11,197 nucleotides of DNA from the NCBI GenBank assembly GCA_946545105.1, contig CAMNMY010000008.1, positions 1 through 11,197 on the forward strand, in the 5' to 3' direction. The translations under genes and the position numbers were made by a program. The notes beneath the pieces were generated by a model. It saw nothing but the letters and a program-made list of their open reading frames with translations. It was not told where the DNA came from and did not search any database. This DNA is from an uncultured Clostridia bacterium (lineage in GTDB: Bacteria; Bacillota_A; Clostridia; Christensenellales; UBA3700). The first letter of the stretch is position 1. The number at the start of each line of letters is the position of its first letter. This document shows positions 1 through 6,510 of this stretch, one piece after another.

Positions 1-1
1 A

Positions 2-1459
2 CTACAAAATAGCGGTGTTGATTATGATTACTATGAATTGAATGGTAAAGAAATTCAAGCTTTAACAACTATCAACACAATCGGTAATAATGTATTAAAG
101 GTTAGAGATATTAATGGATTAGAAACAACATATGCAATTAAGATTTTAGAGACAAGCGTAGGCTCAACATTATATCAAGATGAGGCAAGTGCAAAGAACA
201 ATTCATATGCTTATCAAGATAACGCATATGCAAGTTTTGGAACAGATTTAGTATACGGCATTTTAGTTGATGGAAATGAATATGAAATTGGAACACCAAT
301 TACAACATATGGAATTCATACAATTGAAATATTGGGCGTAAATGATTATTCAGCAACATATTATGTTTATGTAGATTTATATACAAACGTAGAAAAGAAT
401 GCTTTATATACATATAAGTTAGATATTTTATCAAATGCAGTTTCTTATACAATTGATGGTGGCGTTAGCGATGTTGCTACGTTGTATGAAGTTGGTTTAC
501 ATAACATTGTATTCTATTCGACAAATGGAGATAACGAATCATTTGAATTCACAATTAAAGAAATTGTAAATGGAATAAGTGATGGCGTTGAATATATAAA
601 TAGAACGATAGTTATTGAATCAGCATATGATAGATTAGTTCTAAATGGTCAAGAATATCAATCGGGAAGCGCTATTACGAAGATTGGAAATTACACATTA
701 GAAGTATATGGTGCAAACGGATATTATAATAAGTATTCATTTGTAAACAACCATTATACACAATTAAAGCCAGATGCAGAATTCGTAGGTAGTGTATCAA
801 TAGAAATTGCAAATGCACAATTATTTATAGATGGAGCACCATATGAAAGCGCTACAAAGTATAGTGTTGTTGGAAAACATACTTTAACAATAAAGGGTGA
901 AGGCTCATACGAAAAGACTATTGACTTTGTTGTGATCCCAAATGTTAAAGATTTAATTTCATTAAAGAACAATCGTTATGTAGGAGTATTTGCTTTAGTT
1001 GATGCTGATGGCTTTGCTATAAAGGAAAGCGATTATTTAGGAGTTAAGATTGATAATGTTTCATATATAGTAGGAGAAGGTTATACAATAGTTGGATATC
1101 ACACTATAAAAGTATTGGGAACTAACCTATATGAATATACTAAAGATTTTGTCTTAGAAGCTTATGTTCCAGTAGAAGATGGCGATGTGTATAGCAAGAA
1201 GATCACTCTAACAGCATTAGATGCAGATATGAGCTTAGACAACAAAACGATCACTCAAGATTCAGTTGTATCTCATGGTAAACATACTCTTGTTATCGTA
1301 GGTGCAAACGGATATAAACAAACAATAACATTTACATATGATAATCCAAATTATCAATTCGCAGAGATTTTTGGAATTATCGTAGTTTCAACTTGCGTAT
1401 TAGCAGGCGTTGTATTAATCATCTCAAGGAGGATAAAGAAGAAAAATGCTAGAAAATAA
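2..1459 (+). CDS. Cell-surface protein of Ig-like repeats with C-terminal membrane anchor (5' partial)
   Basis: The reading frame is open from the window edge, so the true start lies upstream; the TTG at 38 is an ordinary leucine codon in the frame. The protein is built from about seven related units of roughly 60-75 residues. Each has a pattern like xxxY, a beta-rich stretch, then LNG/IDG-x-x-Y, a short loop, G-x-H/Y-T-h-x-V and G-x-N-G-Y, ending in an aromatic-hydrophobic strand; examples of the G-x-H-T core are GIHTIEI, GNYTLEV, GKHTLTI, GYHTIKV and GKHTLVI. This resembles bacterial Ig-like repeats of Gram-positive surface proteins. The end (about nt 1358-1425) is one hydrophobic helix followed by RRIKKKNARK, so the protein is probably anchored with its repeats outside; there is no LPXTG sorting signal. 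Its last 14 bases overlap the next gene. Role unknown; adhesion or a wall-associated binding function is a guess. Confidence 0.85.
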   Translation, partial: LQNSGVDYDYYELNGKEIQALTTINTIGNNVLKVRDINGLETTYAIKILETSVGSTLYQDEASAKNNSYAYQDNAYASFGTDLVYGILVDGNEYEIGTPITTYGIHTIEILGVNDYSATYYVYVDLYTNVEKNALYTYKLDILSNAVSYTIDGGVSDVATLYEVGLHNIVFYSTNGDNESFEFTIKEIVNGISDGVEYINRTIVIESAYDRLVLNGQEYQSGSAITKIGNYTLEVYGANGYYNKYSFVNNHYTQLKPDAEFVGSVSIEIANAQLFIDGAPYESATKYSVVGKHTLTIKGEGSYEKTIDFVVIPNVKDLISLKNNRYVGVFALVDADGFAIKESDYLGVKIDNVSYIVGEGYTIVGYHTIKVLGTNLYEYTKDFVLEAYVPVEDGDVYSKKITLTALDADMSLDNKTITQDSVVSHGKHTLVIVGANGYKQTITFTYDNPNYQFAEIFGIIVVSTCVLAGVVLIISRRIKKKNARK

Positions 1460-1823
1460 TTTCGTTTACATTTCAGCAGTAATTTCATTATTTGCCATAT
1501 TGTATGTGGTAGGAAAAGTATTTTTAATATTACATATGAGAGACAATTTCGATTCATCTCATACGTATCACATAGTTACGCTATCTTTAGGCGGAGTGTA
1601 TGAAATAATTACAATCGTGTTAATGTGCGTATTGATAAAAAACGTAATACTAAATGTTTATTGCTATTTATTCTTGGCAGATGCCATTATGGTATTTATA
1701 GCTGCACTTGTATACTATTTGCATTATAGAATGTTTGTACGCAGAAAATTGCGAAGAGAAAATGTGGCTGAAGAAGAGACAAAAGAAAATGCACAAAATG
1801 ATGAGAACGTAAGCAACGCATAA
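1446..1823 (+). CDS. Small three-helix membrane protein, unknown function
   Basis: A 125-residue protein with three predicted membrane segments (about residues 6-29, 43-65 and 67-92) and a cytoplasmic-type tail that is first basic (RRKLRRE, near 99-105) and then acidic and polar. I do not recognise a family. The ATG lies inside the last codons of the upstream surface-protein gene (14-base overlap), and its ribosome binding site AAGGAGG (1426-1432) sits within that coding sequence, 13 bases before the start, so translation of the two is likely coupled. The pairing suggests it acts with the surface protein, for example in its membrane insertion or as a partner, but nothing in the sequence proves this. 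A terminator follows at 1846. Confidence 0.75.
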   Translation: MLENNFVYISAVISLFAILYVVGKVFLILHMRDNFDSSHTYHIVTLSLGGVYEIITIVLMCVLIKNVILNVYCYLFLADAIMVFIAALVYYLHYRMFVRRKLRRENVAEEETKENAQNDENVSNA

Positions 1824-1845
1824 GTATTAAATATTAATATCATTT

Positions 1846-1877
1846 GGCCTAGCATTAAAGCTGGGCCATTTTTATTT
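1846..1877 (+). terminator. Rho-independent terminator after the surface-protein pair
   Basis: Eight-base-pair stem (GGCCTAGC 1846-1853 with GCTGGGCC 1860-1867, one G-T wobble), six-base loop, then a T-rich run. It lies 22 bases after the stop of the small membrane protein and just before the reductase promoter. Confidence 0.85.
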
Positions 1878-1898
1878 AGGTATATTTAAGAGCATTAA

Positions 1899-1907
1899 TG
1901 ATATAAT
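1899..1907 (+). promoter_or_regulatory. Extended -10 promoter of the aldo/keto reductase
   Basis: TGATATAAT is a perfect TGn-TATAAT extended -10 element; no good -35 box is seen at the right distance. It lies directly behind the terminator at 1846 and predicts a very short leader. The ribosome binding site GGAGG (1918-1922) is only four bases from the ATG at 1927. Confidence 0.65.
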
Positions 1908-1926
1908 TGCAATCAATGGAGGGTGT

Positions 1927-2859
1927 ATGAAAAAGGTTAAACTTGGAAATACTGAGATTGATGTTCCAGCAATAGTAGTAGGATGTATGAGATTTGCTCA
2001 TATGAGTGATAGTGAACTAAATCATTTTGCTCATCTAGCTATAGACAATGGTGCGAATTATTTTGACCATGCTGATATTTATGGAAATGGTAAATGTGAA
2101 GCTAATTTTGGTAGAGCAGTTTTGACAGATAAATCAATAAAAAGAGAAGATCTAATTATTCAAACAAAATGTGCAATAAATAAAAAGGCAGAAGTTGCAC
2201 ATTATAATTTCACAAAAGAATATATTCTAAAGTGCGTAGATGATAGTCTAACTAGATTAAATACTGACTATCTTGATGTACTTTTATTACATAGACCAGA
2301 TGCGCTTTGTGATCCATATGAAGTTGCCGAAGCTTTTGATAAATTAAAGAAGGCAGGCAAGGTTAAAAGATTTGGCGTATCTAATCATAAGCCAATGCAA
2401 ATTGAACTTTTAAAGAAAGCAGTAAAAGAGGATTTGATTATAAACCAATTGCAATTTAGTATTCCTGTTTCAAATATGGTTGCTCAAGGCATGGAGGTTA
2501 ATATGACATCTAAAGGTTCATATGATCACGATGGTAGTGTTTTGGATTATTCTCGTATCCATGATATGACAATTCAAGCGTGGTCTCCATTCCAAATGCC
2601 ACATTGGATGGGTCCATTTATTGGAAGTGCTTTATATCCAAGATTAAATAAAGCATTGAAAGAAATCGCAGCAAAGCATAATGTAACTTCAACAACAATT
2701 GCTACAGCATGGATTACTACACATCCAGCTAATATGCAAGTAATTGCGGGAACTACAACAGAGGAAAGATTAAAGCAAATCATTCAAGGTAGTGAAATAA
2801 AGTTAACACACGAAGAGTGGTATAAATTATATTTGGCGGCAGGGCACCGTTTACCATAA
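1927..2859 (+). CDS. Aldo/keto reductase, YdhF-like
   Basis: A complete 310-residue NADPH-type oxidoreductase of the aldo/keto reductase TIM-barrel superfamily. The catalytic tetrad is visible: D47 and Y52 in FDHADIYG, K81 in QTKC and H122 in LLLHRPD. Further family marks are KVKRFGVSNH in the middle of the barrel and a cofactor-side region near VIAGTTTEERLKQI. The EEWYKLYLAAGHRLP ending is typical of the YdhF-like branch. It would reduce aldehydes or ketones in the cytoplasm; the physiological substrate cannot be read from the sequence. The gene stands alone between two terminators with its own extended -10 promoter. The start at 1927 is chosen because it gives the canonical KKVKLGNTEIDVP first strand and has a GGAGG upstream. 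Confidence 0.92.
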   Translation: MKKVKLGNTEIDVPAIVVGCMRFAHMSDSELNHFAHLAIDNGANYFDHADIYGNGKCEANFGRAVLTDKSIKREDLIIQTKCAINKKAEVAHYNFTKEYILKCVDDSLTRLNTDYLDVLLLHRPDALCDPYEVAEAFDKLKKAGKVKRFGVSNHKPMQIELLKKAVKEDLIINQLQFSIPVSNMVAQGMEVNMTSKGSYDHDGSVLDYSRIHDMTIQAWSPFQMPHWMGPFIGSALYPRLNKALKEIAAKHNVTSTTIATAWITTHPANMQVIAGTTTEERLKQIIQGSEIKLTHEEWYKLYLAAGHRLP

Positions 2860-2864
2860 TAAAG

Positions 2865-2899
2865 AAAAAAGTAGGCTGTTTAAATTGAACAGCCTACTT
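2865..2899 (-). terminator. Shared terminator between convergent reductase and flavodoxin genes
   Basis: A perfect 12-base-pair stem (AAGTAGGCTGTT 2869-2880 with AACAGCCTACTT 2888-2899) and seven-base loop. On the minus strand it is followed by a run of T (A-run at 2865-2870 on the plus strand), making it a strong terminator for the flavodoxin operon. On the plus strand the T-run is poor, but it probably also stops the reductase transcript. Confidence 0.88.
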
Positions 2900-2925
2900 G
2901 TGTAAATATGGGTATTGAGACAAGA

Positions 2926-3345
2926 TTAGACAATTAATTTTACACCTAATGCTTCACATTCAGCGTTAGCGCTATCATCTGGAGCTTCGTTGCAGATATA
3001 ACTTCCAACAACCTTAATTCCATTAGATAAACAATCTTCTTCCCATGTGCGCATCCATTCGCCATCGCCCCAACCATAAGAGCCAAACAAAACTACAGGT
3101 TTGCCACTTAGTTGAGATTTGCAAGCGTCGAACATTGGTAAGAATTCTGAATCTTCTAATTCTTCAGCTCCCATAGCTGGGCATCCAAATGCAAAAGCAT
3201 CGTACAATTGTACATCGTTAGCACTAAAGCTAGAACATTGTGACAATTTTACATCTGCACCTTTTTGCTTTGCGCCATTTGCTACAGCCATTGCCATAGC
3301 CTCAGTGTTGCCAGTACCACTCCAATAAACTACTGCTATTTTCAT
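2926..3345 (-). CDS. Short-chain flavodoxin
   Basis: A 139-residue FMN-binding electron carrier of the flavodoxin family, of normal length for the short-chain type. The phosphate-binding loop is SGTGNTE at residues 9-15 after the KIAVVYW first strand. The loop near 54-65 (GCPAMGAEELED) and the loop SYGWGDGEWM at 89-98, with Y90 and W92 placed to stack on the flavin, complete the FMN site. It would move single electrons between cytoplasmic redox enzymes, often as a replacement for ferredoxin when iron is scarce. It is the second gene of a minus-strand operon: its AAGGAGA ribosome binding site (3354-3360) touches the stop codon of the DUF3793 gene, and only 14 bases separate the two. No Fur-type site was seen. 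Confidence 0.93.
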   Translation of the reverse strand: MKIAVVYWSGTGNTEAMAMAVANGAKQKGADVKLSQCSSFSANDVQLYDAFAFGCPAMGAEELEDSEFLPMFDACKSQLSGKPVVLFGSYGWGDGEWMRTWEEDCLSNGIKVVGSYICNEAPDDSANAECEALGVKLIV

Positions 3346-3359
3346 ATAAAAAATCTCCT

Positions 3360-3911
3360 TTATTTAGATATAATTAATTTCCTAAAATTGTTTTGTTTTG
3401 TGTAGGTATTCAAATATACAGACCTACATTTTCTAAATAGCGCAAATTGTTTTTTAGCTTTTTCGACATCTCCATAAACACGCCATAGACCACAATACTT
3501 GGCGCCGTTGGCTCCAAGAGTAGAAAACCCAATTACATCTTCAATAGGGTATCCTAAGAATAATCCAATTTCGTGAGGGAATTCAGACATTGTATTTATT
3601 CTATGTTTTAATTTCTCGATACATTCGTTTGAATTATCTAAAGGGTATTCCATTTGCTTTAAATAAGAGCGAATATTATCCTGTTTAAGATCATCTGCTA
3701 ATTGCTTAACTCTATATAAATACAACATTGCAACATTATCTTTAATTCTTAATAAAACCATTTTTAAACCTTTTGGTTCAAAAACTTTATTGAAAGCATC
3801 AATTGTTGAATTAATGTCTTCATCCTGTGCGATTTGACAATTAAAAATGTTACCAGTTTTTAATCCCGCAAGTGTAGGTGCACAGTTATTTATAATATTA
3901 AATTCAGACAT
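3360..3911 (-). CDS. DUF3793 family protein
   Basis: A 183-residue cytoplasmic protein that matches the DUF3793 family in its typical segments: CAPTLAGLKTGNIF at residues 10-23, HEIGLFLGYP at 113-122 followed by EDVIGF, and CGLWRVYGDVEKA at 140-152, with a final FRKCRSVYLN. No biochemical function is established for the family to my knowledge. In Clostridia these genes are often found beside flavodoxin or iron-related genes, and here the flavodoxin follows at once, so the two are an operon and may be used in the same redox or heme/iron process. The conserved H113 and C10, C140 and C162 could bind a metal or cofactor, which is speculation. The start is supported by AAGGAG (3916-3921 on the minus strand) four bases before the ATG. 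Confidence 0.85.
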   Translation of the reverse strand: MSEFNIINNCAPTLAGLKTGNIFNCQIAQDEDINSTIDAFNKVFEPKGLKMVLLRIKDNVAMLYLYRVKQLADDLKQDNIRSYLKQMEYPLDNSNECIEKLKHRINTMSEFPHEIGLFLGYPIEDVIGFSTLGANGAKYCGLWRVYGDVEKAKKQFALFRKCRSVYLNTYTKQNNFRKLIISK

Positions 3912-3967
3912 GTTTCTCCTTATTTATTTGCATAAAGATTAAGCGTTTATCGCTATTTTTCAATACT

Positions 3968-3995
3968 ATATTACCATAAATTTTTTCGATTTCAA
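3968..3995 (-). promoter_or_regulatory. Promoter of the DUF3793-flavodoxin operon
   Basis: Read on the minus strand: TTGAAA (3990-3995), 16 bases, then TAATAT (3968-3973) preceded by TGG, which adds an extended -10. It drives transcription away from the TetR operon. The leader of about 50 bases contains a small AGCG-ATAAA-CGCT hairpin (around 3940-3955). Confidence 0.6.
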
Positions 3996-4025
3996 GTAAA
4001 ATGTGAAAAAAATTTCATATTTTTG

Positions 4026-4054
4026 TTGCAATGTTTCAATAACAGTGTTATTAT
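4026..4054 (+). promoter_or_regulatory. Promoter of the TetR-ABC-ABC operon
   Basis: TTGCAA (4026-4031), 17-base spacer, TATTAT (4049-4054). The ribosome binding site AGGAGA follows at 4065-4070, five bases before the ATG at 4076. The spacer and -10 are covered by the palindrome at 4038-4052. Confidence 0.65.
4038..4052. promoter_or_regulatory. Probable TetR operator
   Basis: AATAACAGTGTTATT is a perfect palindrome with seven-base arms around a central G. Its position, covering the spacer and the -10 box, is the classical place for a TetR-family autorepressor to block the operon that encodes it. Confidence 0.7.
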
Positions 4055-4075
4055 AAGTGCGAATAGGAGAGAAAA

Positions 4076-4699
4076 ATGTTAGAAGATTCAATGAAAGAAA
4101 GAATAATTCAAATAGCAAAAAGTGAGTTTTTAGCAAATGGGTATTTAGGAGCATCAACTCGAAATATTGCTCAAAAAGCTGGATTGACTACTGGAGCGTT
4201 ATATAACCGTTTTATTGGAAAGGATGAGTTGTTTGAAGAAGTTGTTGGCTCAAGTGCAAAGAAACTTTTGGATGAGTTTTCTTTTTCTCATGAAGAGTTT
4301 ATGAATTTTGATTTAGATATTCAAATCGAATCAATGTTTACTTATTCTCACGAGAAAGTTCAAAGAATGCTAGACATTGTTTATTCAGATATAGATGCAT
4401 TTAATATTATTTTGACTAAATCGAGTGGGTCAAGATATGAGTTCTATATCGATAATATGGTAGAGATGGAAGTGGAGAGCACTTTTAAATTTATAAATGT
4501 TCTTAAACAAAAGGGTAAAGAGATTGTCGAAATTGACGAAACATTAATGCATATGATATGTACCGCGATGTTTAATTTATTCTTCGAGCCAGTAAAGCAC
4601 GGAATGGATAAAGATAAAGCATCAAAATATGTAGAAAATGGATTTAAATTTTTCGATGCAGGATGGTCTGTGTTATTTGATTCATTAGATAAAAAATAG
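4076..4699 (+). CDS. TetR family transcriptional regulator
   Basis: A 207-residue DNA-binding repressor. The N-terminal helix-turn-helix is clear: residues 18-53 with FLANGYLGASTRNIAQKAG, then LTTGALYNRFIGKDELF. The remaining 150 residues are helical and would form the ligand-binding and dimer domain, with no recognised family. It is the first gene of an operon with two ABC half-exporters, 35 bases upstream of the first, so it most likely represses its own operon through the palindrome at 4038 and is released by a compound the exporter handles. The ATG at 4076 has the better-spaced ribosome binding site; an ATG five codons later would also leave the domain intact. Between the stop and the next gene is a short GCGC-TAAA-GCGC hairpin (4699-4710), too small and without T-run to be a terminator. 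Confidence 0.9.
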   Translation: MLEDSMKERIIQIAKSEFLANGYLGASTRNIAQKAGLTTGALYNRFIGKDELFEEVVGSSAKKLLDEFSFSHEEFMNFDLDIQIESMFTYSHEKVQRMLDIVYSDIDAFNIILTKSSGSRYEFYIDNMVEMEVESTFKFINVLKQKGKEIVEIDETLMHMICTAMFNLFFEPVKHGMDKDKASKYVENGFKFFDAGWSVLFDSLDKK

Positions 4700-4734
4700 C
4701 GCTAAAGCGCAATCTACATAAAGAGGTATTGTTT

Positions 4735-6507
4735 ATGAACAAAAAAAGGAATGTATTTTCCGTTTTGATGGACTATGCCGGGAAATATAAGTATTTTTCT
4801 TATGTTTCCTTAGTATTATCTACATTAAGCGGAATAGTTGCTTTAGTACCTTTCATATTTATATGGAGGATAGTAAAGGAACTAGTGGAAGTGGCACCAA
4901 ACTTTAGTGCTGCGCAACATGTAGCCCAAAATGGCTGGATAGCATTAGCATTCGCATTGTTATACATTGTTATGTATCTATGTGCGTTGGCTTGTTCACA
5001 TTTGGGAGCATTCAGAATATGCAGAAACATGAAAGAAAAATTAGTTTCTCATATCGCTAAAATGCCAATTGGCGAAATCAATGCAATCGGAAGTGGTAAG
5101 TTAAGACAAATTACATTAGATACAACATCAGTATCTGAGAATTTTCTATCACACCAAATGCCTGATTTAGCTCAAACAATTATTACGCCAATTGCTATGA
5201 TAGTATTTATGCTTATTTTCGATTGGAGATTAGGCCTTGTTTCATTAATCCCAGTATTTATTGGGTTTGCAACAATGTTTACTATGGTTGGACCTTCAAT
5301 GAAAGAGGATATGAAGAATTATCAAGATGCTCTAGAAAATATGAGTAATGAGGCAGTTGAATATGTTAGAGGAATTCCAGTTGTTAAGGTATTTAATCAA
5401 TCAGTATTCTCATTCAAGCGTTTTTCTGGATCAATCAACAATTATGCAAAATTCTGTTTAAGCTATACATACCATACAAGAAAAACAATGGCAGCATTTA
5501 TGACAGCTGTTAATGCAGTGGCATGCTTCTTGTCTGCCTTCGCTTTGATTATGAGTGGTAAAGGATTTGCGGATTTAACATTTATTGTTAATTTGTTGTT
5601 CTATATTATCTTTACGCCAATTATTTCTACAACATTTATTAAGGTAATGTTTATGAGTGAAGGAACAATGTTAGTTAAGGACGCAAACGAAAGAATTAAC
5701 TCTGTTCTAGAGATTGAGCCATTAAAGGAAGCAGAGAATCCAAAAGAACCTCAAGGCTACAAAGTAGAAGTAGATAACATTAAGTTTAATTACAAAAATG
5801 CTAACTTCAATGCTATTGATGGAATCTCATTTGAAGTTCCTGAAAAAGGTGTTGTTGCTCTAGTTGGCCCAAGTGGTGGTGGTAAGAGCACGCTTGCTAA
5901 TCTAATTGCTAGATTCTATGACGTAAAAGAAGGTGAGATTAGAATAGGTGGCGTAAATATCAAGGATATGTCGCAAGCAAGATTAAGAGAAATCTTATCT
6001 TATGTATTCCAAGACAACAAGATATTTAGAGGAACAATTTTAGACAATGTTAGATTGGCAAATGAAAATGCTACAGAAGAAGAAGTTATGGATGCTCTTC
6101 AAAAAGCTCAATGTATGGATATTGTTAATAAGTTTAAAGATGGAATCCATACAGTTTTGGGAACTCAAGGTACATATCTATCTGGTGGTGAGATTCAAAG
6201 AATTTGTATTGCAAGGTGTTTCTTGAGAAAATCAAAGATTTTATTGTTAGATGAAGCTACAGCATTTGCGGATCCAGAAAACGAAAGACTAGTTCAATTA
6301 GCTTTCTCTAACTTAGGAAAAGATAAGAGCATTATTATGATTGCTCATAGATTATCTACAGTAAAGAATGCCGACAAGATATTTGTTATCAAGGACGGCA
6401 AGATTGTAGAAGAAGGTAACCACGAAGATTTGCTAAACAATAAGAAGATTTACGCAAAGATGTGGAACGACTATCAAAAGTCAATCGCATGGAAAGTTGG
6501 GAGGTAA
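4735..6507 (+). CDS. ABC exporter half-transporter, first subunit (membrane + ATPase)
   Basis: A 590-residue type I ABC exporter subunit with an N-terminal membrane domain (hydrophobic segments in about residues 20-310) fused to a C-terminal ATPase. ATPase motifs: Walker A GPSGGGKST at 378-386, Q-loop Q426, signature LSGGEIQ at 482-488, Walker B ILLLDEA at 502-508 with catalytic E507, and switch histidine H538. The D-loop reads AFADPE rather than the usual SALD. The next gene encodes a second subunit with the same layout, so the two probably form a heterodimer. The phrase around SHQMPDLAQTIITP and the FDWRLGLVSL helix recall the group with YbtPQ and IrtAB (siderophore-linked transporters) as well as general multidrug exporters; the substrate is not decidable. 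The ATG at 4735 is preferred over a TTG at 4729 because AAGAGG (4721-4726) is then eight bases away. Confidence 0.92.
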   Translation: MNKKRNVFSVLMDYAGKYKYFSYVSLVLSTLSGIVALVPFIFIWRIVKELVEVAPNFSAAQHVAQNGWIALAFALLYIVMYLCALACSHLGAFRICRNMKEKLVSHIAKMPIGEINAIGSGKLRQITLDTTSVSENFLSHQMPDLAQTIITPIAMIVFMLIFDWRLGLVSLIPVFIGFATMFTMVGPSMKEDMKNYQDALENMSNEAVEYVRGIPVVKVFNQSVFSFKRFSGSINNYAKFCLSYTYHTRKTMAAFMTAVNAVACFLSAFALIMSGKGFADLTFIVNLLFYIIFTPIISTTFIKVMFMSEGTMLVKDANERINSVLEIEPLKEAENPKEPQGYKVEVDNIKFNYKNANFNAIDGISFEVPEKGVVALVGPSGGGKSTLANLIARFYDVKEGEIRIGGVNIKDMSQARLREILSYVFQDNKIFRGTILDNVRLANENATEEEVMDALQKAQCMDIVNKFKDGIHTVLGTQGTYLSGGEIQRICIARCFLRKSKILLLDEATAFADPENERLVQLAFSNLGKDKSIIMIAHRLSTVKNADKIFVIKDGKIVEEGNHEDLLNNKKIYAKMWNDYQKSIAWKVGR

Positions 6508-6510
6508 TAT

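Noticed and set aside
38..40. TTG as start of the first gene
   Set aside because: The frame is open back to the window edge and the TTG has no ribosome binding site; it is an internal leucine codon.
754..972. Minus-strand open frame inside the surface-protein gene
   Set aside because: Lies wholly opposite a clear coding region, with no ribosome binding site or recognisable protein.
4699..4710. GCGC-TAAA-GCGC hairpin as terminator after TetR
   Set aside because: Four-base stem and no T-run; the next gene follows within 35 bases, so it is an operon gap.
4729..4731. TTG as start of the first ABC subunit
   Set aside because: It leaves only two bases to AAGAGG; the ATG at 4735 has proper spacing.
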